This document shows positions 52,666 through 62,191 of a stretch of DNA of 64,000 nt, one piece after another. The stretch is from the NCBI RefSeq assembly GCF_021728395.1, contig NZ_JAKKCM010000011.1, forward strand, positions 62,001 through 126,000, read 5' to 3'. The DNA is from Vibrio sp. J1-1 (lineage in GTDB: Bacteria; Pseudomonadota; Gammaproteobacteria; Enterobacterales; Vibrionaceae). Position 1 is the stretch's first letter. The number at the start of each line of letters is the position of its first letter. The notes under the pieces are model-generated. The model did not search any database. It saw only the letters and a program-made list of their open reading frames with translations, and was not told the DNA's origin. Both the position numbers and the translations under genes were made by a program.

Positions 52666-53400
52666 TTACAAAACTAAACCGCCATCCACCTTTAGCACCT
52701 GCCCAGTAATGAAACTGGATTTGTCACTGGCCAAAAACTCGACACCATTGGTAATGTCTTCTACAGTGCCCATTCTGCCAAGTGGCGTTTTATGTTTCAT
52801 TAATTCGAGGACTTTGGTTGGTAAATCGGCTGTCATCGGCGTCTCAATAAAGCCCGGCGCAACGCAGTTAGCGCGAACTTGAGCGCCTTTCCGTGCGAAT
52901 TCTTTTGCCCAGCCTTTCGTCATCGCGATCACACCACCTTTGGTTGCTGCATAGTTAGTCTGACCAATGTTGCCATCAGTCCCCACCACCGAAGACATGG
53001 TGACGATGGAACCATAGTTGTTTACCATCATCATTGGTGCGACAGCTTGGGTGAGATTAAAGACACCTTTGAGGTTAACATCGATCACGAAATCCCAGTC
53101 TTGTTCCGTCATTTTTTCCAATAATGCATCACGGGTAACCCCGGCGTTATTCACTAAAACATCAATTTTTGAATGCGCTTCTCTGATGTTTTCAACCAAA
53201 TTTTGAATCGCCTGTCTGTCACAGATATTAATGACGACTGGTTTAACATTTTCATGAGCGCTAAACGCACTTTGTAGACTTTGAGCGTTCACATCCAAGG
53301 CGTAAACACACTGTGCACCATTGTTGGCAAATCGTTCTGCAATGGCACGGCCAATACCCTGTGCAGCGCCAGTGACGATGCAGACTTTGTTTTCAAACAT
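52666..53400 (-). CDS. FabG/PhaB-like short-chain reductase
   Basis: 244 residues. Classical SDR: TGAAQGIGRAIAERFA near 10-25, NNAGVTRD near 86-93, and active-site YAATKGG. Closest type is 3-oxoacyl-ACP or acetoacetyl-CoA reductase. It lies 40 bases after the CoA-transferase gene, which suggests a 3-oxoacyl-CoA/3-hydroxyacyl-CoA couple rather than fatty acid synthesis. AAAGGA upstream of the ATG. Confidence 0.88.
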   Translation of the reverse strand: MFENKVCIVTGAAQGIGRAIAERFANNGAQCVYALDVNAQSLQSAFSAHENVKPVVINICDRQAIQNLVENIREAHSKIDVLVNNAGVTRDALLEKMTEQDWDFVIDVNLKGVFNLTQAVAPMMMVNNYGSIVTMSSVVGTDGNIGQTNYAATKGGVIAMTKGWAKEFARKGAQVRANCVAPGFIETPMTADLPTKVLELMKHKTPLGRMGTVEDITNGVEFLASDKSSFITGQVLKVDGGLVL

Positions 53401-53440
53401 ATCCTAATCCTTTAGTAGAAATTAAATAGTTACCCAGCGT

Positions 53441-55006
53441 TTATAGCTTAAATTCGAATGATGGCTGAAAGATGGCATTTGGCATTACTTTCAGTGAAGG
53501 ACTGATGACAGGTGTGAATTCCATTTGCTGAAGGATATCTTTTTCTAAGTCCACACCAGGGGCGATTTCAATCAGCTCTAATCCAGAGTGAGACAGTTGG
53601 AAGACAGCACGCTCAGTAATATACATCACGGGTTTATTATTGCTTAACGCTTGGGCTGCGCTGAAAGTGATTTGCTCAACCTGCTTGATGAACTTTTTCT
53701 GCTTGCCTTCTTGGACGATATTCACAGCCTGATTGTCCACTTCCACAGCTACGCCTTGCGCGGTGAAGGTGCCACAGAAGTAAACTTTTTTGGCGTTCTG
53801 AGTAATATTAATAAACCCACCACAACCGGCAATTTTGCTACCAAAGCGCGACACATTAATATTTCCCGTCACATCACTCTGGGCTAAGCCAAGAAACGCT
53901 TGGTCAACACCACCACCATCATAGAAATCAAACATCTGATCTTGGCCGATAATCGCTTGCGGTAAACGCGAAGCGCCAAAATCTAAACCGCTTTGCGGGG
54001 TGCCACCGACGGCTCCGGGTTCAACCGTTAAGGTAAATTGATCGAGTATTCCGGCTTGTTTAGCGACCTCAGCGATGTATTCAGGGGTACCAATGCCCAA
54101 ATTGAGAATGGAGTTGGGTTCAAGCTCCATTGCTGCACGACGGGCAATGATGTTTTTTGCTTCAAGCTTTGATGGGGTCGATGGGGATGAGCTTAGTGTG
54201 ACGTTGTCACTAGAGTTTTCAATACCAACAAACTCTGAGTTCATCACGGTCGCGAACGTTTGCATGTGTTCATTTGGATCGTCACACACCACCACCGCAT
54301 CAACGAAGATTCCTGGAATCTTAACAGCATGAGGATCAAGATTTCCTGCTGGGACTATTTGTTTGACTTGGACAATGACCTTGCCGCCGTTGTTACGTGC
54401 CGCTTGTGCAGCTGCTAGGCTTTCGACGATCAAACACTCGTCTTCCATAGTGATGTTGCCATTTTCATCTGCGGTCGTACCGCGAAGAATCGAAACCGTC
54501 ACTGGTAGCTTGTGATAAAAAAGATGCTCCTCACCGCCGAGCTCAATCAGTTCTACCCAATCATCGGACGTAGCCTGATTGATTTTTCCACCTTCTAAAC
54601 GTGGGTCAACAAACGTACCTAAGCCAACTTTACTCACCGTGCCTAACTTACCTGCTGCGGTGTCTCGAAGTAAATGGGAGATGATACCTTGAGGTAAGTT
54701 GTAACCTTGAATTAGGTTATCTACCACTAATTGCTGAAGTTTAGGAACCAGCCCCCAGTGACCGCCAATGGCGCATTTCACTAACCCTTGCTCAGCTAAG
54801 TGATTGATTGCCCTGCCTTGGCCGTCACCTTGCCCTGCTGCAAATAACAAAGTTAAATCTCTAGGCGTCTGAGTTTTTCTAAAACGTTCACCTATCGCAC
54901 GCTCAATCGCTTCCGGTACTACGCTACCAATAAAACCGCCAAGTAACACCGCGTCACCATCTTCAATCCACTCTGCCGCTTGTTCTGCTGTCAATTTAGT
55001 AACCAC
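53441..55006 (-). CDS. Acyl-CoA:acetate/3-ketoacid CoA-transferase, fused subunits
   Basis: 521 residues from GTG with GGAAGG five bases before it. Family I CoA-transferase in which alpha and beta halves are joined, as in E. coli YdiF. First half LLGGFIGSVVPEAIERA near 22-38; second half NSILNLGIGTPEYIAEVAKQ near 302-321, with the catalytic Glu in TVEPGAVGGTPQSGLDFG. Moves CoA between short-chain acids. First gene of a two-gene unit with the reductase, and downstream of a LysR gene. Confidence 0.9.
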   Translation of the reverse strand: MVTKLTAEQAAEWIEDGDAVLLGGFIGSVVPEAIERAIGERFRKTQTPRDLTLLFAAGQGDGQGRAINHLAEQGLVKCAIGGHWGLVPKLQQLVVDNLIQGYNLPQGIISHLLRDTAAGKLGTVSKVGLGTFVDPRLEGGKINQATSDDWVELIELGGEEHLFYHKLPVTVSILRGTTADENGNITMEDECLIVESLAAAQAARNNGGKVIVQVKQIVPAGNLDPHAVKIPGIFVDAVVVCDDPNEHMQTFATVMNSEFVGIENSSDNVTLSSSPSTPSKLEAKNIIARRAAMELEPNSILNLGIGTPEYIAEVAKQAGILDQFTLTVEPGAVGGTPQSGLDFGASRLPQAIIGQDQMFDFYDGGGVDQAFLGLAQSDVTGNINVSRFGSKIAGCGGFINITQNAKKVYFCGTFTAQGVAVEVDNQAVNIVQEGKQKKFIKQVEQITFSAAQALSNNKPVMYITERAVFQLSHSGLELIEIAPGVDLEKDILQQMEFTPVISPSLKVMPNAIFQPSFEFKL

Positions 55007-55101
55007 ATTAACCTTCCTTAGTTACTGTACTTTATTGGTTTTCAGCTTAGTGCGAAGTTGCCAAGATGTTAATTGCAGAAATAGAGATTGAGAATTTCAT
55101 A

Positions 55102-56040
55102 TTAGGAATGATCAGATAACTCGGCTACTCGCCGATAGAGATATTCTTTGAAGCCACTACAACGCTCTGGCATTGGGGTCCGTGGACGGTAAAACATGTT
55201 GATGTCGAAACTGGCACATTGATGATCTTGTAGTATATGAACCAGTTCACCACGCTCAATTGAGTCAGTAACCAGAGAGTGCGGAAGATAGGCAACCCCG
55301 GCGTGTTCCAGGGCAAGATCCAGAAGCATTTCACTGTTGTCACACTCCAAGGTGTCACAAATGGTCACAATTTCTACGTCACCCTGAAACTCGAAACACC
55401 AACGATTTCCGCCTACCAGTGTTCGAGCATACAAGCAACGATGCTGGCTGAGTTCTTGCGGATTTTTGGGCGTTCCATGCTGCGCCAAGTAATACTTGGA
55501 TGCGCACAGATACAAAGGCTCCCTTAGCAAACGACGCCTAACCAGCAGCGAGTCTTGCTCCGGCTCACCTTGATAACTCGCACTAGCACGAAACGCAAAG
55601 TCGACATTGAGAGGGTTAAACTCTCCCGCTTCTATAAAAATTCTGAAATTAACCTGGGGATGGCGCGTCATATACTCAGCGACGATCTTAGTTAAATATT
55701 GCCGGGCGAATAGCGGCGTGGAAGAGAGTTTGATTTCACCTTGCTGTTCTTCAGCTAAATTTTGTACCTCTTCACATAAACTTGCAATATCAGGCAATAA
55801 AGGGGCGAATTTATCATACAGAAGCTGGCCTGCTTGTGTGGTCACCAGTTGGCGAGTGCTTCGTTTTATCAGCTCAACAGAAAGCGACTCTTCTAGTTCT
55901 TTCACCCAACGGCTCCCCGCGGCTGGCGAGATCCCTTGCTGCAATGCGGCTTCACGAAAGGAACCTAACCGAACAACCGCGCAGAAAAACACAATTTTAT
56001 CTAAGATCGGCTGACGGCTCGACAGTAAGTTTGCGACCAT
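55102..56040 (-). CDS. LysR family regulator coupled to a two-component system
   Basis: 312 residues. Helix-turn-helix RLGSFREAALQQGISPAAGSRWVKELEESL near 23-52 and a C-terminal effector domain. Its ATG overlaps the stop of the response-regulator gene (TAATG), so kinase, regulator and LysR are co-translated. Downstream lie the CoA-transferase and reductase genes it may control. Confidence 0.87.
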   Translation of the reverse strand: MVANLLSSRQPILDKIVFFCAVVRLGSFREAALQQGISPAAGSRWVKELEESLSVELIKRSTRQLVTTQAGQLLYDKFAPLLPDIASLCEEVQNLAEEQQGEIKLSSTPLFARQYLTKIVAEYMTRHPQVNFRIFIEAGEFNPLNVDFAFRASASYQGEPEQDSLLVRRRLLREPLYLCASKYYLAQHGTPKNPQELSQHRCLYARTLVGGNRWCFEFQGDVEIVTICDTLECDNSEMLLDLALEHAGVAYLPHSLVTDSIERGELVHILQDHQCASFDINMFYRPRTPMPERCSGFKEYLYRRVAELSDHS

Positions 56041-56669
56041 TAGCTTACTAATCCTTTCTGCAGTGCGAGCTTAACCAAAGCCGCTGTAGACGTAGCTCCG
56101 AGCTTCTTTTTAATCCGAAGTCGGTGCGTTTCTACCGTACGAACACTAATATGGAGCGAATCAGCTATTTCCTTGTTGCAGGCACCATTGGTGATCGCTT
56201 TCAACACATCTGACTCACGTTTTGACAGTGTATTATCGCTCGGCTCAGGCTTTTGGTTGATCTGTTCGAGAAGACGATCAGACGCTTGTGAGCATAGATA
56301 CGAACGACCTTCAGCGACTTGGTTTATTGCCAAAACTAACTCTTCTGAACCAACATCCTTTAATACGTAGCCCTTAGCGCCGGCTTTGATCGATCGCATA
56401 ACATAGTCGCGACTATCATGCATAGAGAGCATGATTACTGCCGTTTTACTGGCGCTTTTTGTCAGCTTCTCTAACACTTCAATCCCATTAAGCTTTGGCA
56501 TATTGATATCAAGAAGCAACACATCCGGTTTTAAGGTCATTGTACTCTTCAAAGCATCCTTGCCATTTCCAACGCAGTCGAGGATCTCTAAGTTATCTTC
56601 TCGTTCTAACCGTGATTTAAGCCCGTCTTGCATTAACCTATGATCATCGGCCAGTACCAACTTAATCAT
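56040..56669 (-). CDS. NarL/FixJ family response regulator
   Basis: 209 residues. Receiver domain with phospho-acceptor D54 in VLLLDINMPKLNG, acidic pair D8/D9 and a conserved KDVGSEEL ending; a linker; then LuxR-type helix-turn-helix (LSKRESDVLKAITNGACNKEIADSL, HISVRTVETHRLRIKKKLGA). Gene overlaps the kinase by four bases. Confidence 0.93.
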   Translation of the reverse strand: MIKLVLADDHRLMQDGLKSRLEREDNLEILDCVGNGKDALKSTMTLKPDVLLLDINMPKLNGIEVLEKLTKSASKTAVIMLSMHDSRDYVMRSIKAGAKGYVLKDVGSEELVLAINQVAEGRSYLCSQASDRLLEQINQKPEPSDNTLSKRESDVLKAITNGACNKEIADSLHISVRTVETHRLRIKKKLGATSTAALVKLALQKGLVS

Positions 56670-58051
56670 ATAAACTCCATGTTTAAACTCACACGAATTT
56701 CCGTGCCTTGTCCTGATTCGCTATTAACCTCAAACATGCCGCCAATAGCTTGAATTCGTTCTTTCATATTTTGCAGGCCCATATGCTCTAACGTCGATTG
56801 CTTGTTTTTATACGCTTTGAGATGGTTCACAGGGATCCCGACACCATCATCGCTGACGGTCAAAATCAACATCCTTCCTTCACGCTGCATGATGATATCG
56901 ACACCTTGCGCATTCGCGTGCTTTTCTACGTTGTGCAACGCTTCCTGTACGACTCGATAAAGTGTGGTTTCTACTTGAGGAAGAAACTCTTCACCTTCGA
57001 TATCGTGTTCAAATACCACCTCTAATTGAGTACGCTCACGTAACTCATTCAGATAGGCCTCTATACCTGCAACCAATCCTAAGTCATCCAGCTGAGGGGG
57101 TCGTAAATCTTTTGAGATACGTCGAACCTCTACAATCGCCTGTTCCATGGCATTTTTACTCGCATCTAACTCAAGCTCTTTCTTCTCATCATCTTGCTCT
57201 TTAATCACATTATCCAAGCGATATTTGGCGGCCACCAGCAGTTGGTTTACTCCGTCATGTAATTCTCGTGAGACTCGATGCCGCTCGTTTTCCTGTGAGT
57301 CAATAATCTGCTGGTTTAAAACACTGAGCTGCTCATTAGCTAAACGACGCATGTTAAGGTTCAGTGAAGCTCCCAGCCCTGCGATGACTGTAATCGCGAC
57401 AAACATCAATACGAACAGCACGCTGCTGGTTTTCCCGATATTCTGATCGAAGCCATTTTCCATCTGAGCGACTTGTTTCTCGATATCGTCTATGTAGACA
57501 CCAGTTCCAACCATCCATTGCCATTTATCAAGAGAAATAGCATAGCTCAACTTGGGTAGTGGTTCTTTTGTCGATGGTTTATGCCAGAGGTAATTAACAA
57601 ACCCGCCCCCCGCTCTCCCTGCTTGAATCAGCTCCTGAAGCAGCTTTTTGCCCGTAAGATCTTCCACGCCCCACCAATTTCGACCAACCCTTTCTGGTTG
57701 ATAAGGCAGGACTAAAGCATCACCTTGCCAGCTGTAGACAAAAAAGTACCCGTCTTCCCCATATGTGAGTTGGCTCAATTTTTCGGCCACTAGTTGCTTA
57801 GCGACTTGGGGAGATAATGACTCATCCTCGTAGTATGGCTTGATACTTTTCACTGCCATTTCTACGTACTGCTTTAGTTCTTGCTTTTTGACCGACAAGA
57901 CATTGAGTCGTGTTAATGCAACTTGGTCATCAACTAATTGTTTTGCCTGACTAAATAAGATACTTGCAACGATGACCACAACCACAATCAATGGAACGAT
58001 GGAAAGTAATATGATGTTTATTGTAAGCCTGCGGTTGCTAACCAATCCCAT
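56666..58051 (-). CDS. Cache-domain histidine kinase (HisKA_3)
   Basis: 461 residues. One membrane helix (about 9-33), a periplasmic single Cache domain (sCache_2: YGEDGYFFVYSWQGDALVLPYQPERVG near 97-124, WMVGTGVYIDDI near 179-190), a second helix (about 208-233), then the HisKA_3 phosphorylation helix RHRVSRELHDGVNQLLV with His265 and a C-terminal ATPase domain (VSDDGVGIPV, GLQNMKERIQAIGG). Cache domains bind small organic acids. Transcribed away from a TRAP importer, so it probably senses that transporter's substrate. Confidence 0.92.
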   Translation of the reverse strand: MGLVSNRRLTINIILLSIVPLIVVVVIVASILFSQAKQLVDDQVALTRLNVLSVKKQELKQYVEMAVKSIKPYYEDESLSPQVAKQLVAEKLSQLTYGEDGYFFVYSWQGDALVLPYQPERVGRNWWGVEDLTGKKLLQELIQAGRAGGGFVNYLWHKPSTKEPLPKLSYAISLDKWQWMVGTGVYIDDIEKQVAQMENGFDQNIGKTSSVLFVLMFVAITVIAGLGASLNLNMRRLANEQLSVLNQQIIDSQENERHRVSRELHDGVNQLLVAAKYRLDNVIKEQDDEKKELELDASKNAMEQAIVEVRRISKDLRPPQLDDLGLVAGIEAYLNELRERTQLEVVFEHDIEGEEFLPQVETTLYRVVQEALHNVEKHANAQGVDIIMQREGRMLILTVSDDGVGIPVNHLKAYKNKQSTLEHMGLQNMKERIQAIGGMFEVNSESGQGTEIRVSLNMEFI

Positions 58052-58261
58052 TTTTCGAATCCGTTCTTGTACGTAGTTTTACTGAATCTTCTTATCCAAA
58101 ATTGCACTTAATACCGACTCAATTTGCGCAATTTTGCTAATGGAGAGCATCCAATCTCCTTCCTAAACTAAAGCTCAATGTAACATTGCATTAACACCAA
58201 TTAATACGCTCTGTTCACATTTAGCAATATTAACAAGGAATACCCAAACAAGGAGATCTCC

Positions 58262-59335
58262 ATGAATCTTAAGAAAGTTGCCATTGCTACTGCGTTAATG
58301 CTTACCGCTTCTGGTCTTTCTGTTAGTGCTCAGGCTGCTGATAAGAAGGTACTGCTAAAAACCCCTATTGCCTTTGGTAGCCACCTTCCCGCTCTAGGCA
58401 CCCCTATCCAATGGTTTGCAGATAGAATTGAACAAACGTCCGGCGGCACTATCAAAATGAAAATCTACGAACCGGGCAAGTTGGTCAACCCACCAGAGAT
58501 TCTCGATGCGGTCTCAACGGGTAAAGTGAACGCTGGCTATGCCATTTCCGGCTACTGGCAAGGTAAACTTCCAGCCTCAGCAATTTTCTCGTCTATTCCT
58601 TTTGGCCCAGAAGCCCCAGAGTTTATGGCGTGGCTTTTCTTTGGTAACGGCTTGAAGCTCTATCAAGAGATGTATGACCAAGGTGGCTTTAATGTCAAAG
58701 TGATGCCTTGTGCGATGAACTCTCCTGAAACATCAGGTTGGTTCCGAAAACCTATTGAAAAACCAGAGGATCTAAAAGGTCTCAATATGCGCTTCTACGG
58801 ATTAGGGGCGTCTGTGATGGAAAAACTCGGTGTGGGTACGGTCCAGATCCCAGGTGGCGAGATCTTTGGGGCGCTTGAGAAAGGGGCGATTGACGCTTCT
58901 GAATTTTCTCAACCTGCCGTTGATGACCGCTTAGGCTTCCACAAAGTAGCTAAGTACAACTACTTCCCTGGCTGGCACCAACAATCAACGGTGTTTGAGT
59001 TGTTGATTAACAAAGACACTTGGAATGGCATGAGTTCCACACAGCAATCTGCAGTCGAAACCACGTGTATGGCGGCAATGACTTACTCGATCGCAGAAGG
59101 TGAAGCGATGCAATACGCCGCGATGGAAAAAGCGAAACAAAATGGTGTTGAGATTCGTTACTGGAACCAAGAGATGTTGGATCTATTCAAGAACACTTGG
59201 ATGGAAGTAGTTGAAGAGAAAAAAGCACAAGACCCATTCTTCGACAAAGTTTGGACCGACCTGAACAATTTCCGTAAGGGTTACGCGTTGTGGTCATCGA
59301 ACGGCTTCCTGCCTCGTGAAACACAGAACCAATAG
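58262..59335 (+). CDS. TRAP transporter binding protein, DctP/TakP-like
   Basis: 357 residues with AAGGAGATCTCC before the ATG. Signal peptide ends VSAQAADKK near 26. TRAP DctP fold: KLVNPPEILDAVSTGKVNAG near 80-99 and QIPGGEIFGALEKGAIDASE near 198-217. The later GFHKVAKYNYFPGWHQ closely follows 2-oxo-acid binders of the TakP type (GFHKVAKYYYYPGWHE in my recall). An alpha-keto acid is therefore the best guess for ligand, not a C4-dicarboxylate. Confidence 0.88.
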   Translation: MNLKKVAIATALMLTASGLSVSAQAADKKVLLKTPIAFGSHLPALGTPIQWFADRIEQTSGGTIKMKIYEPGKLVNPPEILDAVSTGKVNAGYAISGYWQGKLPASAIFSSIPFGPEAPEFMAWLFFGNGLKLYQEMYDQGGFNVKVMPCAMNSPETSGWFRKPIEKPEDLKGLNMRFYGLGASVMEKLGVGTVQIPGGEIFGALEKGAIDASEFSQPAVDDRLGFHKVAKYNYFPGWHQQSTVFELLINKDTWNGMSSTQQSAVETTCMAAMTYSIAEGEAMQYAAMEKAKQNGVEIRYWNQEMLDLFKNTWMEVVEEKKAQDPFFDKVWTDLNNFRKGYALWSSNGFLPRETQNQ

Positions 59336-59348
59336 TCGATGTTAATAC

Positions 59349-59373
59349 AAGGCCAGCGTCTCTCGCTGGCCTT
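59349..59373 (+). terminator. Intra-operon hairpin between dctP and dctQ
   Basis: Ten-base GC-rich stem (59349-59358 with 59364-59373), five-base loop, no T tract, directly before the dctQ ribosome site. Probably stabilises dctP message or partly terminates, giving more binding protein than membrane subunits. Confidence 0.65.
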
Positions 59374-59385
59374 GAGGAGTAGCCA

Positions 59386-59928
59386 ATGAGCAAAGTGCTA
59401 TATTCTTCCCCAACCATTCCACTCTATTTTCAAATCGAGAGGCTGGTTATTTCCGCGAGTAAAGCGTTAGCTTGGACAAACCTCGCTTTAATTGCGGTGA
59501 TCATTATTCAGGTCGTAATGCGCAAAGTCTTTTCCAATGGGCAGATTGCGCTTGAAGAACTGCAATGGCACCTCTATGCCACGGCAGTCATGTTCGGAAC
59601 CGCTTATGCACAGGTGACCAACTTGCACGTTCGAGTTGACCTGTTTTATCACAAGTTCTCCGCTCGCAAAAAAGCCCTAGTCGACATACTCGGTATTCTG
59701 TTTCTCGCGGCACCATTCGTCGTTGTCGTTATTCTCCATTCCTACGACTTCGCTTATGAAGCTTGGCGAGTCAATGAGAGTTCAGCCGCACCTTCCGGCT
59801 TGCCTTATCGCTGGATGATAAAAGCCGTGATCCCTTTGAGCTTTAGCTTGCTGCTGCTCTCAATGGTGGCGAAATTATTACGCGATCTGGATACCTTAAC
59901 TAAAGGAGACAATCATGGAAGCGAATGA
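59386..59928 (+). CDS. TRAP transporter small membrane subunit, DctQ-like
   Basis: 180 residues, four hydrophobic helices. Family features NGQIALEELQWHLYATAVMFG near 51-71 and HVRVDLFYHKFSARKKALVDI near 84-104. GAGGAG before the ATG; overlaps dctM by 14 bases. Confidence 0.88.
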   Translation: MSKVLYSSPTIPLYFQIERLVISASKALAWTNLALIAVIIIQVVMRKVFSNGQIALEELQWHLYATAVMFGTAYAQVTNLHVRVDLFYHKFSARKKALVDILGILFLAAPFVVVVILHSYDFAYEAWRVNESSAAPSGLPYRWMIKAVIPLSFSLLLLSMVAKLLRDLDTLTKGDNHGSE

Positions 59929-61300
59929 ATGGATTGTTATCGCCATGTTTGTCTCGTTCATCCTGCTGTTATTCACTGGTATTCCCGTAGCGTACGTGCT
60001 CGGTGGGATTGGCATCGTCTTCGCAGCAATCGGTTATTTTGCCGACCTTTATCTAGACACGTTTACCGGGCTCGATTACACCACCCTCGGTCTCGTTGTT
60101 AACCGTATTTATAAGGTGATGGATAACTGGATATTAGTTGCCCTGCCGATGTTTATCTTTATGGGCAACATGCTCGACAAGTCCGGCATTGCCGAAAAAC
60201 TGATGACCTCGATGCAGGCGCTATTCGGTAAAGTGCACGGCGGCTTAGCCATTACCGTGATGGCGATTGGTATCATACTCGCCGCCTCTACAGGCATCAT
60301 TGGTGCATCGGTTGTGCTGTTAACGGTGATGTCTCTGCCGAGCATGATGCGTCAGGGCTATCATCTTCCTCTGGCACTTGGAACGGTCGCATCAGCAGGT
60401 ACATTGGGAATACTGCTTCCGCCATCCATCATGTTAGTGATTATGGCAGACCAACTGGGGTTGTCGGTTGGCGACCTATTTATGGGCGCGATTATGCCGG
60501 GACTGTTACTGGGTAGCTTATACATTATGTATATCCTTACCGTTGGTAAAATGACACCAAGCAAAGCGCCGATTCCAGAAAATGTAGAACCTGTTGATTG
60601 GAGCCTAATCTTGCAAGTATTCAAGGCTATCACACCGACAGTTATCCTAATTTTCTGTGTGTTAGGTTCAATTTTCGCAGGTATTGCAACACCAACAGAA
60701 GCTTCTGGCATAGGCGCTTTAGGTGCGACACTACTTGCGGCTTATAACAAGAAGCTCAACTTAAAAGTTCTGAAAGAAGTTCTGCTCTCTTCCTATGGGA
60801 CAACCGCCTACATATTCATGATCTTCTTGGGTGCATCCTGTTTTGCCTTGGTTCTGAGGGAGTTAGGTGGTGACGAACTGATTGAGTCATTCCTGAGTGG
60901 CTTACCTTTCGGTCAATACGGCATTATCGCGTTTATTCTGTTGATCGTATTCCTGCTTGGATTCTTCCTCGACTGGATAGAAATCACCCTTATCGCACTG
61001 CCGTTGTTAGCACCAGTGGTGGCAAGCTTAGGAATTGAACTTGACGGTCATGGCGTGGTGGATAACCCAAGTCTGGTATGGTTTGTTATGCTCGTCGCAA
61101 TGGCGCTGCAAACCAGCTTCCTTACACCACCAGTTGGCTTCGCTTTGTTCTACTTAAAAGGTGTTTGCCCTGAAGGGGTTTCCCTAAAGGATATCTATCG
61201 CGGCGTGATGCCGTTTATCGCTATCCAGTTAGTCGCATTAATCTGTCTGGTCGTATGGCCACAATTGGTGTTGTGGTTCCCTAGTGTTGCATATGGTTAA
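59915..61300 (+). CDS. TRAP transporter large membrane subunit, DctM-like
   Basis: 461 residues, about twelve hydrophobic helices. Family motifs LPMFIFMGNMLDKSGIAEKLM near 75-95, AAVSTGIIGASVV-type ASTGIIGASVVLLTVMSLP near 129-147 and GTLGILLPPSIMLVIMADQLGLSVGDLFMGA near 165-195. Sodium-driven import with DctQ and DctP. Confidence 0.92.
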   Translation: MEANEWIVIAMFVSFILLLFTGIPVAYVLGGIGIVFAAIGYFADLYLDTFTGLDYTTLGLVVNRIYKVMDNWILVALPMFIFMGNMLDKSGIAEKLMTSMQALFGKVHGGLAITVMAIGIILAASTGIIGASVVLLTVMSLPSMMRQGYHLPLALGTVASAGTLGILLPPSIMLVIMADQLGLSVGDLFMGAIMPGLLLGSLYIMYILTVGKMTPSKAPIPENVEPVDWSLILQVFKAITPTVILIFCVLGSIFAGIATPTEASGIGALGATLLAAYNKKLNLKVLKEVLLSSYGTTAYIFMIFLGASCFALVLRELGGDELIESFLSGLPFGQYGIIAFILLIVFLLGFFLDWIEITLIALPLLAPVVASLGIELDGHGVVDNPSLVWFVMLVAMALQTSFLTPPVGFALFYLKGVCPEGVSLKDIYRGVMPFIAIQLVALICLVVWPQLVLWFPSVAYG

Positions 61301-61339
61301 CCGAGCTAGCTGACAAGCGAACAAAAAGTGCTGAAAAAT

Positions 61340-61376
61340 AAAGCCGCTAAAACAACTTAATGTTTTAGCGGCTTTT
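61340..61376. terminator. Terminator after dctM
   Basis: Fourteen-base stem (61340-61353 with 61362-61375), eight-base loop, TTTTT beyond; between convergent genes. Confidence 0.9.
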
Positions 61377-61399
61377 TATCGTTGTTTGAGTTTACTTTG

Positions 61400-61651
61400 T
61401 TATTGCTGAAGTTTTTCTTTTGCTTCAACAACTTTTGAAAAGTCCAAACCTAACTCTTCAACAGCTTCTTTAATTAACACAGGATTTTGCATCACTTGCG
61501 CCATCAATGCTTGAAGCTGCTCCTGAGGTAGACCCAACTGGCTGATAGTTGCCATTGCTGCAAGAGGGTTTTGCGTCAACGCCTGAAATAGCTCATTAAT
61601 CTGAGCATCACTGATATTGTTTTCTTTCAGCATTGCAAGAATCGGGTTCAT
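61400..61651 (-). CDS. DUF2999 family small protein
   Basis: 83 residues from ATG 61651, chosen for AAAGGTAA upstream over an earlier in-frame start at 61669. Helical; I recall near-identical Vibrio proteins under DUF2999 (MNPILAMLKENNISDAQINE). Function unknown, no catalytic motif; the repeats of L-P-Q-E-Q-L suggest a compact helical bundle. Confidence 0.85.
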   Translation of the reverse strand: MNPILAMLKENNISDAQINELFQALTQNPLAAMATISQLGLPQEQLQALMAQVMQNPVLIKEAVEELGLDFSKVVEAKEKLQQ

Positions 61652-61758
61652 CAAATTACCTTTAATCACTAAGTAAAACAGACGCGTAGTTTAGCATCTG
61701 GTTTTGTCTGTTTATAGTAAGACTTACGCCATTTATAGACCGGTACGTATCTCTATCG

Positions 61759-62148
61759 TTAGATGACGCTCCGCTTGTTTTCTGGATGTTCTGCCAACTC
61801 GATACTTAACGCTTCTTTTTGTTTCAATTTGACGTCTTCCCAACTGCTGCCTGATTCGATAGCTGACACGCGTTGTTCGTATTTCTTACAAGCCCTATCC
61901 AGAACTTTCTTAGGGTCAATGCCTTTCTCTCTTTCCAACGCTTTCAGCACATTCAAATAATTCCACAGTACATCGCCAAGTTCGTCTTCCAGATAACAGA
62001 GACGATCTTCGGCTATTTCTTCACGTACCTCTTCCACTTCTTTACCAATTGCAACCAGATAGGTCTCGACACCTTTAAACCAGGTATTGGTCAGATCAAA
62101 CTCTGACTTCCTCGTCGCAATTGAGAGTAATTCATCAAATTCTTTCAT
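61759..62148 (-). CDS. MazG-like nucleotide pyrophosphohydrolase
   Basis: 129 residues with GGAGGGAAT before the ATG. Single MazG-like fold with the metal-binding E-rich pattern KEVEEVREEI near 36-45 and EDELGDVLWNYLNV near 53-66. Half the length of typical MazG; the substrate may be a noncanonical NTP. Confidence 0.85.
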   Translation of the reverse strand: MKEFDELLSIATRKSEFDLTNTWFKGVETYLVAIGKEVEEVREEIAEDRLCYLEDELGDVLWNYLNVLKALEREKGIDPKKVLDRACKKYEQRVSAIESGSSWEDVKLKQKEALSIELAEHPENKRSVI

Positions 62149-62191
62149 ATTCCCTCCATGGAATAGTCATTAGCTACGAGTATACGGTTAG

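Noticed and set aside
52583-52882. 99-residue plus-strand frame
   Set aside because: Most of it is antisense to the well-supported reductase gene.
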